Shown here one piece after another: positions 41,196 through 50,362 of a DNA stretch of 64,000 nucleotides. Origin of the DNA: Sphingomonas turrisvirgatae (GTDB taxonomy: Bacteria > Pseudomonadota > Alphaproteobacteria > Sphingomonadales > Sphingomonadaceae). Numbering within the stretch: the stretch's first letter is position 1; every line of letters begins with the position of its first letter. A program made the translations under genes and the position numbers. The DNA lies in assembly GCF_001721295.1 (NCBI RefSeq), contig NZ_MDDS01000007.1, positions 32,801-96,800 on the forward strand, read 5' to 3'. The notes under the pieces were generated by a model, which ran no database searches, was not told where the DNA came from, and worked only from the letters and a program-made list of their open reading frames with translations.

Positions 41196-41900
41196 CTACG
41201 GGGCGACCTTAATTGTGCATCGCACTGTGGCACGCGCCCGATTCGCCGCTTTGCTGCAACCCTCGATCGTTTCACGATTGGCCGTCACGATCTTGTCGGC
41301 CGCGACGATCGCGCGGAACTGTGCGGCGTCGGCGCTCTGCATCATCCGCTGACCTGCCTCCCAACGGGGCATGTCAAGCGTCCGCGCCGCCATGCGCTCG
41401 GGCCATCGCCAGCTCGCCGGCGCGAGCTCGCGCGCGACGAGGCCCGGCACGATCGCCCATGCGAGGATGCCGGCCGCTACCCCGCCCAAGGCGAACCATA
41501 GCTGCCGGTTTCTCTGGTCGGCGCGTGTCCATGCGGACCCGGCGATGGCGCGAAGCTCGGCCATGACGCGGGCCTTGTCCTCGCCCGCCTTGGCGAGCGC
41601 CGCCTGATCCTCGCGCCGGGCGGCGTTGCCCACCGCGGCGATCCGTTGCGCCATCTGCTCCGGCGTCATCGCCAGCGCCGGACTCCGCACGATCACGTCG
41701 TTGATGAGCGCGACGCGGGCGGCCGTGGCGTCCACGCCCTGCTGCATCCGCCCTAACGTCTCGGTGTAGTCGGGAACGTCGATCGCGCCGCGCTCGGCCG
41801 CCAGACCCTCCACGGCGCGGCGCAACAGCGCCAGCTCGCCACGCATGGCCTCGAACGCCTCGGCCGCGTCGGTTCCGCCCTGATCGTCCTCGTCCGTCAC
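41196..41900 (-). CDS. DUF6118-type protein downstream of TraA
   Basis: 234 residues; acidic N-terminus (MTDEDDQGGTDAAEAFEAMR), helical coiled region (ALLRRAVEGLAAERGAIDVP; AVGNAARREDQAALAKAGED), one membrane helix (LWFALGGVAAGILAWAIVPG) and a conserved C-terminal domain (FRAIVAADKIVTANRETIEG; RATVRCTIKVAP). From memory these are the DUF6118 proteins that follow traA on sphingomonad plasmids. It starts 9 bases after traA ends. Pieces of a related gene end occur at 35655 and 37863. Confidence 0.75.
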   Translation of the reverse strand: MTDEDDQGGTDAAEAFEAMRGELALLRRAVEGLAAERGAIDVPDYTETLGRMQQGVDATAARVALINDVIVRSPALAMTPEQMAQRIAAVGNAARREDQAALAKAGEDKARVMAELRAIAGSAWTRADQRNRQLWFALGGVAAGILAWAIVPGLVARELAPASWRWPERMAARTLDMPRWEAGQRMMQSADAAQFRAIVAADKIVTANRETIEGCSKAANRARATVRCTIKVAP

Positions 41901-41909
41901 CCGTCCCCC

Positions 41910-44025
41910 TTACCGGCTCATGCCACGATCGCGGTCGCGGCCTTGTCCGACCGACTGCGCCAGCTCCTGCCCGATCGACCGGCCCCGCTCCATGTTCAAC
42001 GCCAGCTCGGGCGCGTGCCGCTTCAAGGCGGATTCGAGCTGCGGGTCGCGATGCAACCCGCCCGCGATGCTCTCCATGCGCTTGCCGAGCTTCTCCGCGC
42101 CCGCGCGGTCGCCGGCGCGCTCCATACTGGCCCGCGCCGCCTTCATGTCCTGCCACTGCTCCACGAAGCGCCCCGCACGCTTCTCCGGGTCGATACGGAC
42201 CTGGCGCTCTACCTCCATCGCCTTCGCCGCGCCGCCCGTGTTCCCTTCGGCCGCGGCGCGTGCGAGCTGGGGGTCGCGCTCGATCGCGCTGGCGAGGTCG
42301 CGCGCGCCATTCGGTCGCACCTGGTCGAGCGCGTCGCCCGCCTTCGCCAGCGCCTGTTCCTGGTGCGCCAGCACCGGCAACCCCTTCTCCCACATCCGGC
42401 CTATATCGGCCGCGGCGCGCCCATAGCGTTCGATCGCACGGGCCTGCGAGGGCGCCAGCGGCCGATCGGCCGCGATGCGCTCCGGCGACGTCGTTTTTTC
42501 CGACGTCGGTTTCGGCCGGAACCCGGCGAACATGCCCCTGGCCTTGTCGCGCACCTTCTCCGCCACCTGACGCGCGAGTTCCGGGAACCGGATCTCGCGC
42601 CGATCGGCGAACGCACGGGCCTGGTCCTGCTCGGGCCGCGCATAGTCGCCGGCCATGTCCTTGCCCCGGTCGCGCGACATGGCGCGGACGAGCTGGCGCT
42701 GGTCGGCGAAGTCGTCGCGCCCGTAATGGAGCTGCACGTCATCACGATGCCGCGACATGCCGACATAGGCGCTGTGGCGGTCCATGCCGGGGGTGGCGAG
42801 GACGTGGGCGTGATCGACGGTCACGCCCTGCGCCTTATGGAAAGTGGCGGCGTAGCCGTGATCGACCGCGGCATAGTCCTTTGCGTCGAACGCGACCCGC
42901 GCGCCGCTGTCGAGCCGAACCTTCATCCCCTCGGCCGATACCTGCTCGATCGTGCCAAGCGTGCCGTTCTTCACCCCTAGCGACCGCTCGTTCCGCAGGA
43001 ACATCAGGCGGTCGCCGCGCGCGAACGCGCGCGTCCCCCGGTCGGCGCTGAACGTCACGTCGTCGCCAAGGTCGCCGGTCGCGCGAAGTCGGCCGCGCGC
43101 TTCCTCGTTCAGCTCGCGGACCTCGGCGTTGGTGTGGGTGAGGATGATGCGGGATTTGCCCGGTTCGGCCTGGCGCTGCCGATCCCAGCCATCGACCAGC
43201 TCGCCCCGCGCCTGCTCGCGCGTGTCGGCCGCGTGGACCATGCCCTTGCCGTCATAGGCGTGGATCGCCTCGCCGGTGCGCCCGGTCGCCAGCGCGCGGG
43301 TGGCGTCGCGCTGCCAATCCTCGCGCTGCCGGCGAATCTCGGTGATCTCGGCCGCGCCGTGCCGCTCGGTGACGCTGCGGAACGCCGCGCCCGCCTCGAT
43401 CGCCTGTAACTGCTCGGGGTCGCCGATCATCACGACCTTGGCCCCGGCGTCACGCGCCTGGCTCAACACCCGCTCCATCTGGCGCGAGCCGATCATGCCC
43501 GCCTCGTCCACCACCAGCACGTCACGCGGGCCTAGCTGCTCGCGCCCCTGCCCCCATGCGTGCTCAAGGCTGGCGAGGGTGCGGGACTGGATGCCGGACC
43601 CGCCCTCAAGGTTCTCGGCCGCGATCCCCGACAAGGCCGCACCGCGCACCTGGTAGCCCTGCCGCTCCCAAGCCTCGCGCGCGACGCCCAACATCGCGGA
43701 TTTGCCGCTGCCGGCGTAGCCGACGACCGACGCCAGCCCCTTGCGGCCGGTGATATGGTCGAGGGCGTCGCGCTGCTCGGCCGACAAGACGAGCCCCCTG
43801 CCCTGGGCCGCGCCGATCGCGGCGTCACGCTGGCGATCGGCGATGCCGTGACCGTCGCGCGCCGCCAGCGCGCCGGCGCTGCGCTCGAGCCGGGCCTCCA
43901 CCGCGATCATGTCGCGCGACGTGAACCGCTCCTGGTCGCGTCCGTCCTTCCCCAACGCGACCAGCTCGGGGCTGGCGCGCACCGCGGTCATCACCTGGTC
44001 GAACTGCTCCTTGCCGTCGCGGCAG
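41910..44025 (-). pseudogene. traA: TraA-type relaxase/helicase lacking the N-terminal relaxase domain
   Basis: About 700 residues of a Ti-type TraA: Walker A VVGYAGSGKSAMLGVAREAW, DVLVVDEAGMIGSRQMERVL (Walker B), GDPEQLQAIEAGAAFRSV, and ATFHKAQGVTVDHAHVLATP with YVGMSRHRDDVQLHYG, the RecD-like helicase motifs, and a coiled C-terminus. The MobA/MobL relaxase domain with the catalytic Tyr and HUH histidines is missing; homology begins around DGKEQFDQVMTAVRASPELV and upstream sequence is unrelated. The break is near 44025. Transfer from this locus should not be possible without a second relaxase. Confidence 0.85.
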
Positions 44026-44166
44026 GCGCAAGGCATTCCATTAGCAGGGCTCTTAGCGTTCGCTCCAGTCAGCGATGAGTTCGATAACTCTGCACTGCAA
44101 CGATTCACCGCCGGCGCAGCAAGTGACGACGGTTCTCAGCTCGCAAAAAATTCTTCGAAACCCCTA

Positions 44167-44197
44167 TTGACCTTCCCACGATGGGAAGCCGCATCTT
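44167..44197 (+). promoter_or_regulatory. CueR-type promoter, copy A
   Basis: TTGACC (44167-44172), 19-nt spacer containing CTTCCCACGATGGGAAG (dyad), CATCTT (44192-44197). The 19-nt spacing and CTTCCC dyad are those of CueR-controlled copper promoters. Drives the gene at 44231. Confidence 0.8.
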
Positions 44198-44230
44198 TCG
44201 ATCTGTGAGATAGGAAGAAGGGTTTCGAGC

Positions 44231-44494
44231 ATGACGACGCAGACCTCCACCGCGCTCGTTCCGGTCGCCGATGCGAAGGCATCGGAGACGAGGCAGGGCT
44301 GCTGTGAGACGGGCCAGAAGGGCGGCCGCATGAAGTGGCTGATGTTCGCGGCAGTGGCCTTGCTCGTGCTCGGCTTGGTCACAGGCTCAGCGGTGTTCGG
44401 CTTCGCGGCGATCGCGCCGCTTCTCTATGCGCTTCCCTGCCTCGCCATGTGCGGCATGTGCCTCTTCAAGCACGGCGGAACCGCGAAGAGCTAA
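44231..44494 (+). CDS. Small copper-regulated membrane protein (copy A)
   Basis: 87 residues. Cys pair GCCETGQKGG in the N-terminal half, then two membrane helices (WLMFAAVALLVLGLVTGSAV and APLLYALPCLAMCGMCLF) with further Cys (CLAMCGMC). Resembles DUF2933-type small proteins of copper loci. Close to the protein at 58438 in sequence and in promoter, so part of a duplicated module. Probably binds Cu at the membrane. Confidence 0.75.
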   Translation: MTTQTSTALVPVADAKASETRQGCCETGQKGGRMKWLMFAAVALLVLGLVTGSAVFGFAAIAPLLYALPCLAMCGMCLFKHGGTAKS

Positions 44495-44552
44495 GCCAGG
44501 GCGCGGAACGCGAACTTAGGCTGACCACACCTTCAGGAAAGGAACACTGACC

Positions 44553-44942
44553 ATGAAGAAGTTTATCACGATCGCGGCGGGCACGCTGGCTGCTCTTGGC
44601 TTCAGCGCCCCTGCCTTCGCACAGGCGGGGAGCGTGCAGGGCGGGATGAGCGCCGAAGAGCATCAGCAAATGATGTCGGCCGGTGGGGCAACCGGGCGGG
44701 GGCAGTGGATGTCCGATCCCGATATGCACCGCCGGATGATGGCGATGATGGAGCGCTGCGAGGAGATGATGGCGAAAAAGGACAAGCGCGCCTCCGCCAC
44801 GGGCCTTCAGAGCACCAGGAAGACTTCAGCCGAGGGCAAGTGGGCCTGGCGCCCGGACCCGAGGCAGGCGCCTGGCCCGAGAGCGCCGCTCCGTCCCCCT
44901 GTCCGGGTGTGGGTGCCTGCCGATAAGAGTTCAACCAACTAA
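44553..44942 (+). CDS. Met-rich periplasmic protein, aberrant C-terminus (copy A)
   Basis: 129 residues. Signal peptide (ITIAAGTLAALGFSAPAFAQ). Met/His-rich part: GGMSAEEHQQMMSAGG, DPDMHRRMMAMMERCEEMMA. The tail after KKDKRAS becomes Pro/Arg-rich and unlike the related short peptides at 45431 and 59189, which end soon after this point. A frameshift may have replaced the true end by 50 unrelated residues. Likely copper-binding. Confidence 0.55.
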   Translation: MKKFITIAAGTLAALGFSAPAFAQAGSVQGGMSAEEHQQMMSAGGATGRGQWMSDPDMHRRMMAMMERCEEMMAKKDKRASATGLQSTRKTSAEGKWAWRPDPRQAPGPRAPLRPPVRVWVPADKSSTN

Positions 44943-45011
44943 TCCGCCAGCCGATTTACCGACAACTTGGCTGGTGGATCACCACTCGCCTGGATCACAG
45001 GAGTATCAAAC

Positions 45012-45374
45012 GTGAAGAGTATCAAGTTTCTCGCCCTCGGCGCCGCTGCCGCGCTCAGCTTCAGCAGTGCTGCGTTCGCTCAGCATGAGGGGCATGGTCA
45101 GATGACGGCAGAGCAGCACAAGCAGATGATGGCCGGCGATGGTGCTGCTTCTGAGAAGGTCACACACGCCACCGGCGTGGTGAAGGCCGTCGATGCTGCG
45201 AAGGGCACCATCACAATCGCACACGATCCAATCGCGGCCAAGAAGTGGCCGGCCATGACCATGACGTTCAAGCTCAACAAGGGCGGGCTCGGCAAGGTTC
45301 GGGCTGGTCAGCGGGTCAAGTTCTGTTTCGAGGGTGAAGGCTCTTACACCGTGACGAAGATGACGCGGATCTAA
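45012..45374 (+). CDS. CusF-like periplasmic copper-binding protein (copy A)
   Basis: 120 residues from GTG 45012 with AGGAG at 8 bases. Signal peptide ending SSAAFAQ. After EGHGQMTAEQHKQMMAG comes the CusF-like beta-barrel: VTHATGVVKAVDAAKGTITI, AHDPIAAKKWPAMTMTFKLN and GQRVKFCFEGEGSYTVTKMT. The His of AHDPI, the Trp of KKWPAMTM and the two Met of MTM are the CusF copper ligands. Paralogous to 58764. No CusA-type pump is in the window to receive its copper. Confidence 0.88.
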   Translation: MKSIKFLALGAAAALSFSSAAFAQHEGHGQMTAEQHKQMMAGDGAASEKVTHATGVVKAVDAAKGTITIAHDPIAAKKWPAMTMTFKLNKGGLGKVRAGQRVKFCFEGEGSYTVTKMTRI

Positions 45375-45430
45375 GGCTCACGGAGGTGCCTGCGCCTCCG
45401 AACGTCGTGAACGCAACGAGGAGAATAGAG

Positions 45431-45688
45431 ATGAAGACCATGAAAGTAGCAGCCATCGCAATTGCCGCCACACTGGGCCTCGCGACCACGGCGATGGCCC
45501 AGCAGTCGGGCGGGTCTACGCCGGGCATGACCGCTGAGCAGCACCGTCAGATGATGTCCGGTGGGGACCAGAAAGGGCAGGGTGGCATGATGATGAACCA
45601 CGCGGACATGGCCAAGATGATGGACCGCTGCGAGAAGATGATGAAGGAGATGGGCGACAAGCCCGCTGCGTCCACGACGAAGCGCTAA
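45431..45688 (+). CDS. Short Met-rich periplasmic peptide (copy A)
   Basis: 85 residues from ATG 45431 (GAGGAG upstream). Signal peptide (AAIAIAATLGLATTAMAQ), then SGGSTPGMTAEQHRQMMSGG and NHADMAKMMDRCEKMMKEMG. The many Met and single Cys suggest Cu(I) binding. Nearly the same as the product of 59189. Last gene before the terminator. Confidence 0.75.
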   Translation: MKTMKVAAIAIAATLGLATTAMAQQSGGSTPGMTAEQHRQMMSGGDQKGQGGMMMNHADMAKMMDRCEKMMKEMGDKPAASTTKR

Positions 45689-45710
45689 GATACCTTGTCG
45701 AAGCGTGGAG

Positions 45711-45742
45711 GGCGCCGCAGCATGTCTGTGGCGCCTTCTTTG
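45711..45742 (+). terminator. Rho-independent terminator, copy A module
   Basis: GGCGCCGCAG (45711-45720) pairs with CTGTGGCGCC (45726-45735), one G-U, followed by TTCTTTGT. A similar one ends the copy B module. Confidence 0.8.
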
Positions 45743-45844
45743 TGTCCGGGTAGGAGAGAGCCTTAGGCTTCCTTGAGCACTAGTGCCGGAGGGCCATCCC
45801 TGCAGGAGCCCGAGGAACGAACAGTCGCAGCAGGATCACCGCTG

Positions 45845-47203
45845 TCAGACCATGTATCCGATGTCCGACGCGCCCGTGGGATACGCAAACATGGTGCTTT
45901 TGATGTCATCCGCCGTCAGTCCATGGCGCATCGCGAGTCCAAAGACATTGATGACCTCATCGACATGAGGACCGACGAGATGGGCTCCCAGGATGAGCTT
46001 CGAGCCCTCCTCGACCATCACTTTGAAGCCATAGACGCTCTCGGCGACGCGTCTGGCCGTGTACCAGGTCGAGGCTTGCTCAGACTTCAGGCTGAACTTG
46101 AACCCCTTGGAACGCGCCTCCTCCTCGCTGAGCCCGACCGATGCGATAGGTGGAATTGTGAAGGCAACGCTTGGGATGGCGCGATAATCGGGACAATACG
46201 TGTTGCCCTCGAGCAGATTGGCAACAACGACCTTGGCATCGTGGCTGGAGACTGGGGTCAGTGGCGGCCCTTGTGCCGCAGCATCGCCGGCGGCATAGAC
46301 AGCTGGATTGGAAACGCTCTGTAGATGCTCGTTGAGCTTCAGGCGCCCGCACTGGTCCCGTTCAACTCCGGCCGCTTCAAGCCCGAGAGAGTCCAAATCC
46401 GGGATGCGACCGGCGGCGTGGACGACCAGATCAGCATGGACCGCCGCTGTCCCTCCGTCAGCAGAGCGGACACGTATGATATATCCTTCATCGGTCTTCT
46501 CGACGGCTTCCACTGAGTGGCCGGTCCGGACTTCGATCCCGGCGGCGTCGAAGGCTTCCATGAGCCAGCCCACGAGATCTCCGTCGAACTGAGGGAGGAT
46601 GCGCTTGCCGCGCTGAAGGACCGTCACTTTGGCACCGGCACGCGCAGCGATGTGGGAGAACTCTGATGCGATATAGCCGCCGCCGACCATGACGATGCGG
46701 GCGGGCAGCTCGTCGAGCTCAAGGAACCCCTCATTGTCCATCAGGTGCTCCTCCCCAGGAAAGCCGAGGGGGACCGGGCGCGCTCCAGCCGCGATCAGAA
46801 CGTTCGTCGCCTCGATGATGCCGCTACGCTCAAGTTCGAGACTGTTCGGTCCTGCGAAGCGGGCATGCTCGTGGTAGGTGTCGACGCCTTTTGCGGCGTA
46901 GTTCTTCAGCTGTTTGCCCGGGACGGGCCCCGTGAAGGTGCGCTTGAACTCCATGAGGTCGCGCCACTCGATGTGCGCGCCGTCCGCCGCGACACCGTGC
47001 CCGCGCATGCGGCGGATGTCGTCCATGACCTGCGCACCCGTAATCAGCATCTTCTTCGGATCGCAACCTCGCAGGGCACAGGTGCCGCCGAATGGCCGGT
47101 AGTCGGCCACTGCAACCTTCTTCCCTGCAGCCGCCATTCGGTTGGCCGCGACCATGGCGGCTGTGCCGCTGCCGATCACGATGAGGTCGTATGACTTGGT
47201 CAC
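45845..47203 (-). CDS. MerA-like FAD-dependent disulfide oxidoreductase
   Basis: 452 residues. FAD site YDLIVIGSGTAAMVAANRMA; redox pair in FGGTCALRGCDPKK (C42, C47); NAD(P) site IVMVGGGYIASEFSHIAARA; VYAAGDAAAQGPPLTPVSSH. It lacks the N-terminal HMA domain and the C-terminal Cys-Cys pair of mercuric reductase, so it is not a standard MerA. It is last in the mer operon, overlapping the MerF-like gene by 4 bases. Proteins of this GTCALRGCDPKK type occur near mer genes in alphaproteobacteria and may reduce other thiol targets; specific function unknown. Confidence 0.85.
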   Translation of the reverse strand: MTKSYDLIVIGSGTAAMVAANRMAAAGKKVAVADYRPFGGTCALRGCDPKKMLITGAQVMDDIRRMRGHGVAADGAHIEWRDLMEFKRTFTGPVPGKQLKNYAAKGVDTYHEHARFAGPNSLELERSGIIEATNVLIAAGARPVPLGFPGEEHLMDNEGFLELDELPARIVMVGGGYIASEFSHIAARAGAKVTVLQRGKRILPQFDGDLVGWLMEAFDAAGIEVRTGHSVEAVEKTDEGYIIRVRSADGGTAAVHADLVVHAAGRIPDLDSLGLEAAGVERDQCGRLKLNEHLQSVSNPAVYAAGDAAAQGPPLTPVSSHDAKVVVANLLEGNTYCPDYRAIPSVAFTIPPIASVGLSEEEARSKGFKFSLKSEQASTWYTARRVAESVYGFKVMVEEGSKLILGAHLVGPHVDEVINVFGLAMRHGLTADDIKSTMFAYPTGASDIGYMV

Positions 47204-47547
47204 ACCTCGAAACCGGCTGATGGGCCTCGGTGAGCGGGAGCTGCAGTGTCCTGTCGGTGGTGTGGACCCGATGTCACTGCTTCCGACGGAACGCAGGAAG
47301 CGCAGCGTCTCCTCAGATGCCAGATGAGTCCGGCCGATGCTGACAGGGCCGTGAGGGCTCCCACCACATTCGAAGACGGCATTAGGCTGTTTAGAGACAC
47401 TCCCGAAGCCACCATGATGGGTATGCCGCAGCAGAGGAAGTGAAAGCCGCTCAGCAACGCTATGACCGTGCCCATCGGCGGCTTGGCGGCGAAGTCGGTC
47501 GTGTCGGCCGGATCAACCTCGTTGCCAGAGCTTTGCTGGGTCCCCAT
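47200..47547 (-). CDS. MerF-like mercury transport membrane protein
   Basis: 115 residues from ATG 47547 (AGGAGG upstream). First helix contains a Cys pair (VIALLSGFHFLCCGIPIMVA), the second helix (SNVVGALTALSASAGLIWHL) is followed by RRRCASCV. Two helices, a Cys pair in the first and a second Cys pair on the far side match the MerF plan, although the sequence is divergent and has a polar 35-residue C-terminal tail. It probably carries Hg(II) into the cytoplasm together with MerT. Confidence 0.6.
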   Translation of the reverse strand: MGTQQSSGNEVDPADTTDFAAKPPMGTVIALLSGFHFLCCGIPIMVASGVSLNSLMPSSNVVGALTALSASAGLIWHLRRRCASCVPSEAVTSGPHHRQDTAAPAHRGPSAGFEV

Positions 47548-47572
47548 CACGGATTCCTCCTGCCTCGGCTGA

Positions 47573-47881
47573 TCAACGAGCGCGTCGTTGCTGACTTGCT
47601 GAGCGCTTCAATCGCGAGGGGTATCCAGCGTTCGTGGTCGCCTTCACGAGCTCAGCCACGTTCGTTGCCTTGTCGTCGTAAACGACAGTGGCTGTCTTGG
47701 CCTCGACCGAGACTGCCACACGCTTCACGCCGCGAATTTGGCTGAGACTCTTCTTCACCATCGGGACGCAGGTGACGCATGTCATGTTATCAACGGCCAG
47801 CGTGACGGTGCGGACTGCCGCGAGGGCGGGAACACTCGTCGCGGCCAAGGTCGCGATAACCGCTGCTTTGATGAACTTCAT
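47573..47881 (-). CDS. merP: Periplasmic mercury-binding protein MerP
   Basis: 102 residues from ATG 47881. Signal peptide (AVIATLAATSVPALA), HMA domain with NMTCVTCVPMVKKSLSQIRG (C35, C38) and VEAKTATVVYDDKATNVAEL. Binds Hg(II) in the periplasm and passes it to MerT. It lies 20 bases downstream of merT, the usual order. Confidence 0.92.
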   Translation of the reverse strand: MKFIKAAVIATLAATSVPALAAVRTVTLAVDNMTCVTCVPMVKKSLSQIRGVKRVAVSVEAKTATVVYDDKATNVAELVKATTNAGYPSRLKRSASQQRRAR

Positions 47882-47901
47882 GGATAGGCTCCTACTCAAA
47901 C

Positions 47902-48300
47902 TCACAAGAAATAGACGGCAACGTACGGGAAGCTTATCGCTGCCAGAACGAGGAGGGTTGTGGCCCACAGCGCAATCTTCAGAAGCCGTTTAGAGGCCGG
48001 CTTGGCGCAGTAGCTGCCTTCCTCACAATCGGCCTGAGGGCGCGCGTAAACCCGAATGAACCCGAAAATGAGGGCGACGGCTGCCAAGCCGACGAAGAGC
48101 GGCTGGTAAGGCGCGAGCGCCGTGAGACTGCCGATCCAGGCCCCGCTTATTCCAAGCGAGAACAGCAGAAGAGGCGCGATGCAGCAGGAGGCAGCGCCCA
48201 CAGCGCCAAGAACACCTCCGCCGACGGCGATCCAAGTCCGGCGGCCGGGAGCGGCGGCGGTAACGGACCGCTTGGCATCAGGGATTTTCAACACGATCAA
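47902..48300 (-). CDS. merT: Mercuric ion transporter MerT
   Basis: 132 residues. TTG at 48300 or GTG at 48294 could start it; AGAGG precedes both. Three helices: the first with the Cys pair AVGAASCCIAPLLLFSLGIS, the loop with DCEEGSYCAKPA, and a C-terminal helix. These are the conserved cysteines of MerT, which passes Hg(II) from MerP to cytoplasmic MerA. Confidence 0.93.
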   Translation of the reverse strand: MIVLKIPDAKRSVTAAAPGRRTWIAVGGGVLGAVGAASCCIAPLLLFSLGISGAWIGSLTALAPYQPLFVGLAAVALIFGFIRVYARPQADCEEGSYCAKPASKRLLKIALWATTLLVLAAISFPYVAVYFL

Positions 48301-48371
48301 CCTACCTCTTGTTCATGCAAGCTCAGGAGCTACCACCTGTAGCAACTCCAGGTTCAAGCTGTTTTTTTGGT

Positions 48372-49805
48372 TCACCCGGCGCAGCAGGAGAGCTTGCTGA
48401 CATCCTTGTCGAAAGTCTGCGCAGCGAGCTTCAGCCCCTCCACCGTCGTAAGGTAGGGAAAGATCGATTCCGCCAGATCGTCGATCGTGAGGCCGCACCG
48501 GATGGCGATGGCCGCAGTCTGGATGCTGTCGGCGCCCTCAGGCGCGAGGATGTGTGCTCCGAGAAGCTCTCTGGTTCGGCCATCGGCAACCAGCTTGATC
48601 AGCCCCCGCGTATCCCTTGCCGCAAGAGCGCGTGGAACGTGGTCGAGCGTGACGATGGACGTCCTGACCTGGAACCCGGCGGCGCGGGCCTGAGCTTCGG
48701 TGAGCCCGACGCTGCCAACCTGAGGGTCTGAAAAAACGACAGCAGGCATTGCGCGGTTGCTATAAACCAGACTGTCACCGTTAAGGGCGTTCTTCGCCGC
48801 GAGCTTTGCTCCGTAGGCAGCCATGTAGACGAACTGGTCGCGTCCAGTGACATCGCCGGCAGCGTAGAAGCCAGCGCGTGTGGTCCGGAGCCGATCGTCG
48901 ACCTTGATGCCGCCGTTCGGGGTTGTCTCAATACCGAGCTCTGCGAGCCCGAGCCCCTCGACATTGGGTGCCCGGCCAGTCGTGACCAGCACCTGCTCCG
49001 CCGCCAAGGTCACGCTGCGACCAGCATGCTCCACGTCGAGCTCGATGCGGCCGTGCACGTGGCGAATAGCCTGGTATGAGACGCCGCTGGCGATCTGGAC
49101 CCCCTCGGCCTCTAAGTAGCCCTCCAACGCCGCCCCGATCTCCGGCTCTGCCTCGGGCAGAAGGCGTGATCGGAATATCAGCGTCACCTTCACGCCAGCA
49201 CGCGCCAGGGTTTGCGCGAGCTCGACCCCGACATAGCCGCCTCCAAGCACGAGCAAGGACTTGGGAAGCTCCTCAAGCTCAAGGGCCGTGGTGCTCGTAA
49301 GGTACGGCACCTGCGCCACGCCTGGAATAGCTGGGACAGCAGGCCGCGTGCCGGTGGCGATGATCACCTTCCCGGCCGAGATGAGCCGGCCATCCACCTG
49401 AACGCCCCCGGGCGCGAGCTTCGCCTGCCCTTCGACGTAGGCGACATTGTTGTACGAAGGGAGAAGGTCAGCGTATTTCGCTTGGCGAAGCGATGTGACG
49501 AGTTGGTCCTTCTGAGCAACCAGCGCCTTCCAGTCGACGACAGCTCCTGCCGCCTCGACACCGGCGAACTTCGCGCTCGCCGCATTCGCGTGATACACGG
49601 CCTCAGTTGCCCGGATCATGGCCTTGGACGGCACGCACCCGACATTCACGCACGTCCCGCCGATGGTCCCATGGCCAATCATGGCCACCTGCGCGCCTTG
49701 CTCAGCGGCAGTGATGGCGGCTGAGAAGCCGGCGGACCCATTCCCTACTACGGCAAGATCGTAGCGTATGGCCTCGTTCGGGCGCGGCCCGCAGCAGTCG
49801 GTCAT
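48372..49805 (-). CDS. merA: Mercuric reductase MerA (short form without HMA domain)
   Basis: 477 residues. FAD site YDLAVVGNGSAGFSAAITAA, redox pair GTCVNVGCVPSK (C52, C57), NAD(P) site SLLVLGGGYVGVELAQTLAR, and the C-terminal LSCCAG with the Cys pair that receives Hg(II). An N-terminal CC (TDCCGP) is also present. The HMA domain of longer MerA proteins is missing, a known variant. It reduces Hg(II) to volatile Hg(0) with NADPH. Second gene of the operon, unusually placed ahead of merT. Confidence 0.95.
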   Translation of the reverse strand: MTDCCGPRPNEAIRYDLAVVGNGSAGFSAAITAAEQGAQVAMIGHGTIGGTCVNVGCVPSKAMIRATEAVYHANAASAKFAGVEAAGAVVDWKALVAQKDQLVTSLRQAKYADLLPSYNNVAYVEGQAKLAPGGVQVDGRLISAGKVIIATGTRPAVPAIPGVAQVPYLTSTTALELEELPKSLLVLGGGYVGVELAQTLARAGVKVTLIFRSRLLPEAEPEIGAALEGYLEAEGVQIASGVSYQAIRHVHGRIELDVEHAGRSVTLAAEQVLVTTGRAPNVEGLGLAELGIETTPNGGIKVDDRLRTTRAGFYAAGDVTGRDQFVYMAAYGAKLAAKNALNGDSLVYSNRAMPAVVFSDPQVGSVGLTEAQARAAGFQVRTSIVTLDHVPRALAARDTRGLIKLVADGRTRELLGAHILAPEGADSIQTAAIAIRCGLTIDDLAESIFPYLTTVEGLKLAAQTFDKDVSKLSCCAG

Positions 49806-49863
49806 TGCAATTTCCTAATCGTTGATCGGTGGCGGCAGCCCGGTACGCGGCCCTCGATGACGC

Positions 49864-50214
49864 CTACTGTGCGACGCTGGTTGGGAAGCCAGCTTCAGTG
49901 ACAGCCGCAGCAAGCGCAGACGGGGTGACGAGCCGAGGATCGTGGGCTACCCGGGCGGTCGCAGATGCGCCTGCCCGCTCTTCCACCGAGACATCGATGA
50001 CGCCTCGAATGCGGCTGAGCGCCGCCTTCACGATCGGTGCGCACGTAGCACAGCTCACGTTGACGACGTTCAAGGTCGTGATGCGCTGTCCTGCCGACGG
50101 CTTAGGGCCCTGAGATGAGGCCGGCGAGCCTGCCACGAGGGCGATCCCAGGTGTGGCGGCCGCTGCTGTCAGCAACGCGGCAGCCACGCTTCCGGCGAAG
50201 ATCACCTTTCTCAT
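49864..50214 (-). CDS. MerP-like HMA protein, first gene of mer operon
   Basis: 116 residues from ATG 50214. Signal peptide (VAAALLTAAAATPGIALVAG) and a Ser/Pro linker, then the HMA domain NVSCATCAPIVKAALSRIRG and a C-terminal AAAVTEAGFPTSVAQ. The CxxC pair (SCATC) binds Hg(II). It is a second, diverged MerP-like protein in the same operon. Confidence 0.85.
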   Translation of the reverse strand: MRKVIFAGSVAAALLTAAAATPGIALVAGSPASSQGPKPSAGQRITTLNVVNVSCATCAPIVKAALSRIRGVIDVSVEERAGASATARVAHDPRLVTPSALAAAVTEAGFPTSVAQ

Positions 50215-50321
50215 TTTCGTGTCCTTGTTCTCGGCTAGCAAAGCGAACAATGCTCGGCAGATGTGCCTTCTGATCAGAAATCCTGACCGTTGTGGGGCTT
50301 CGGAAAACCATCTACACGAGC

Positions 50322-50352
50322 CATATAGGATCTGTAGTAACTACAGATACAA
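50322..50352 (-). promoter_or_regulatory. MerR operator/promoter of the mer operon
   Basis: Minus-strand TTGTAT (complement of 50347-50352), 19-nt spacer with the dyad ATCTGTAG-TAA-CTACAGAT (50330-50348), then TATATG (complement of 50322-50327). The 19-nt spacing is the MerR hallmark. The same dyad can repress merR, which starts at 50363. Confidence 0.85.
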
Positions 50353-50362
50353 GGGCTAAATC

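Noticed and set aside
45845..47203. Calling this enzyme a second MerA
   Set aside because: It lacks the C-terminal Cys pair needed to bind Hg(II), so only MerA-like is justified.
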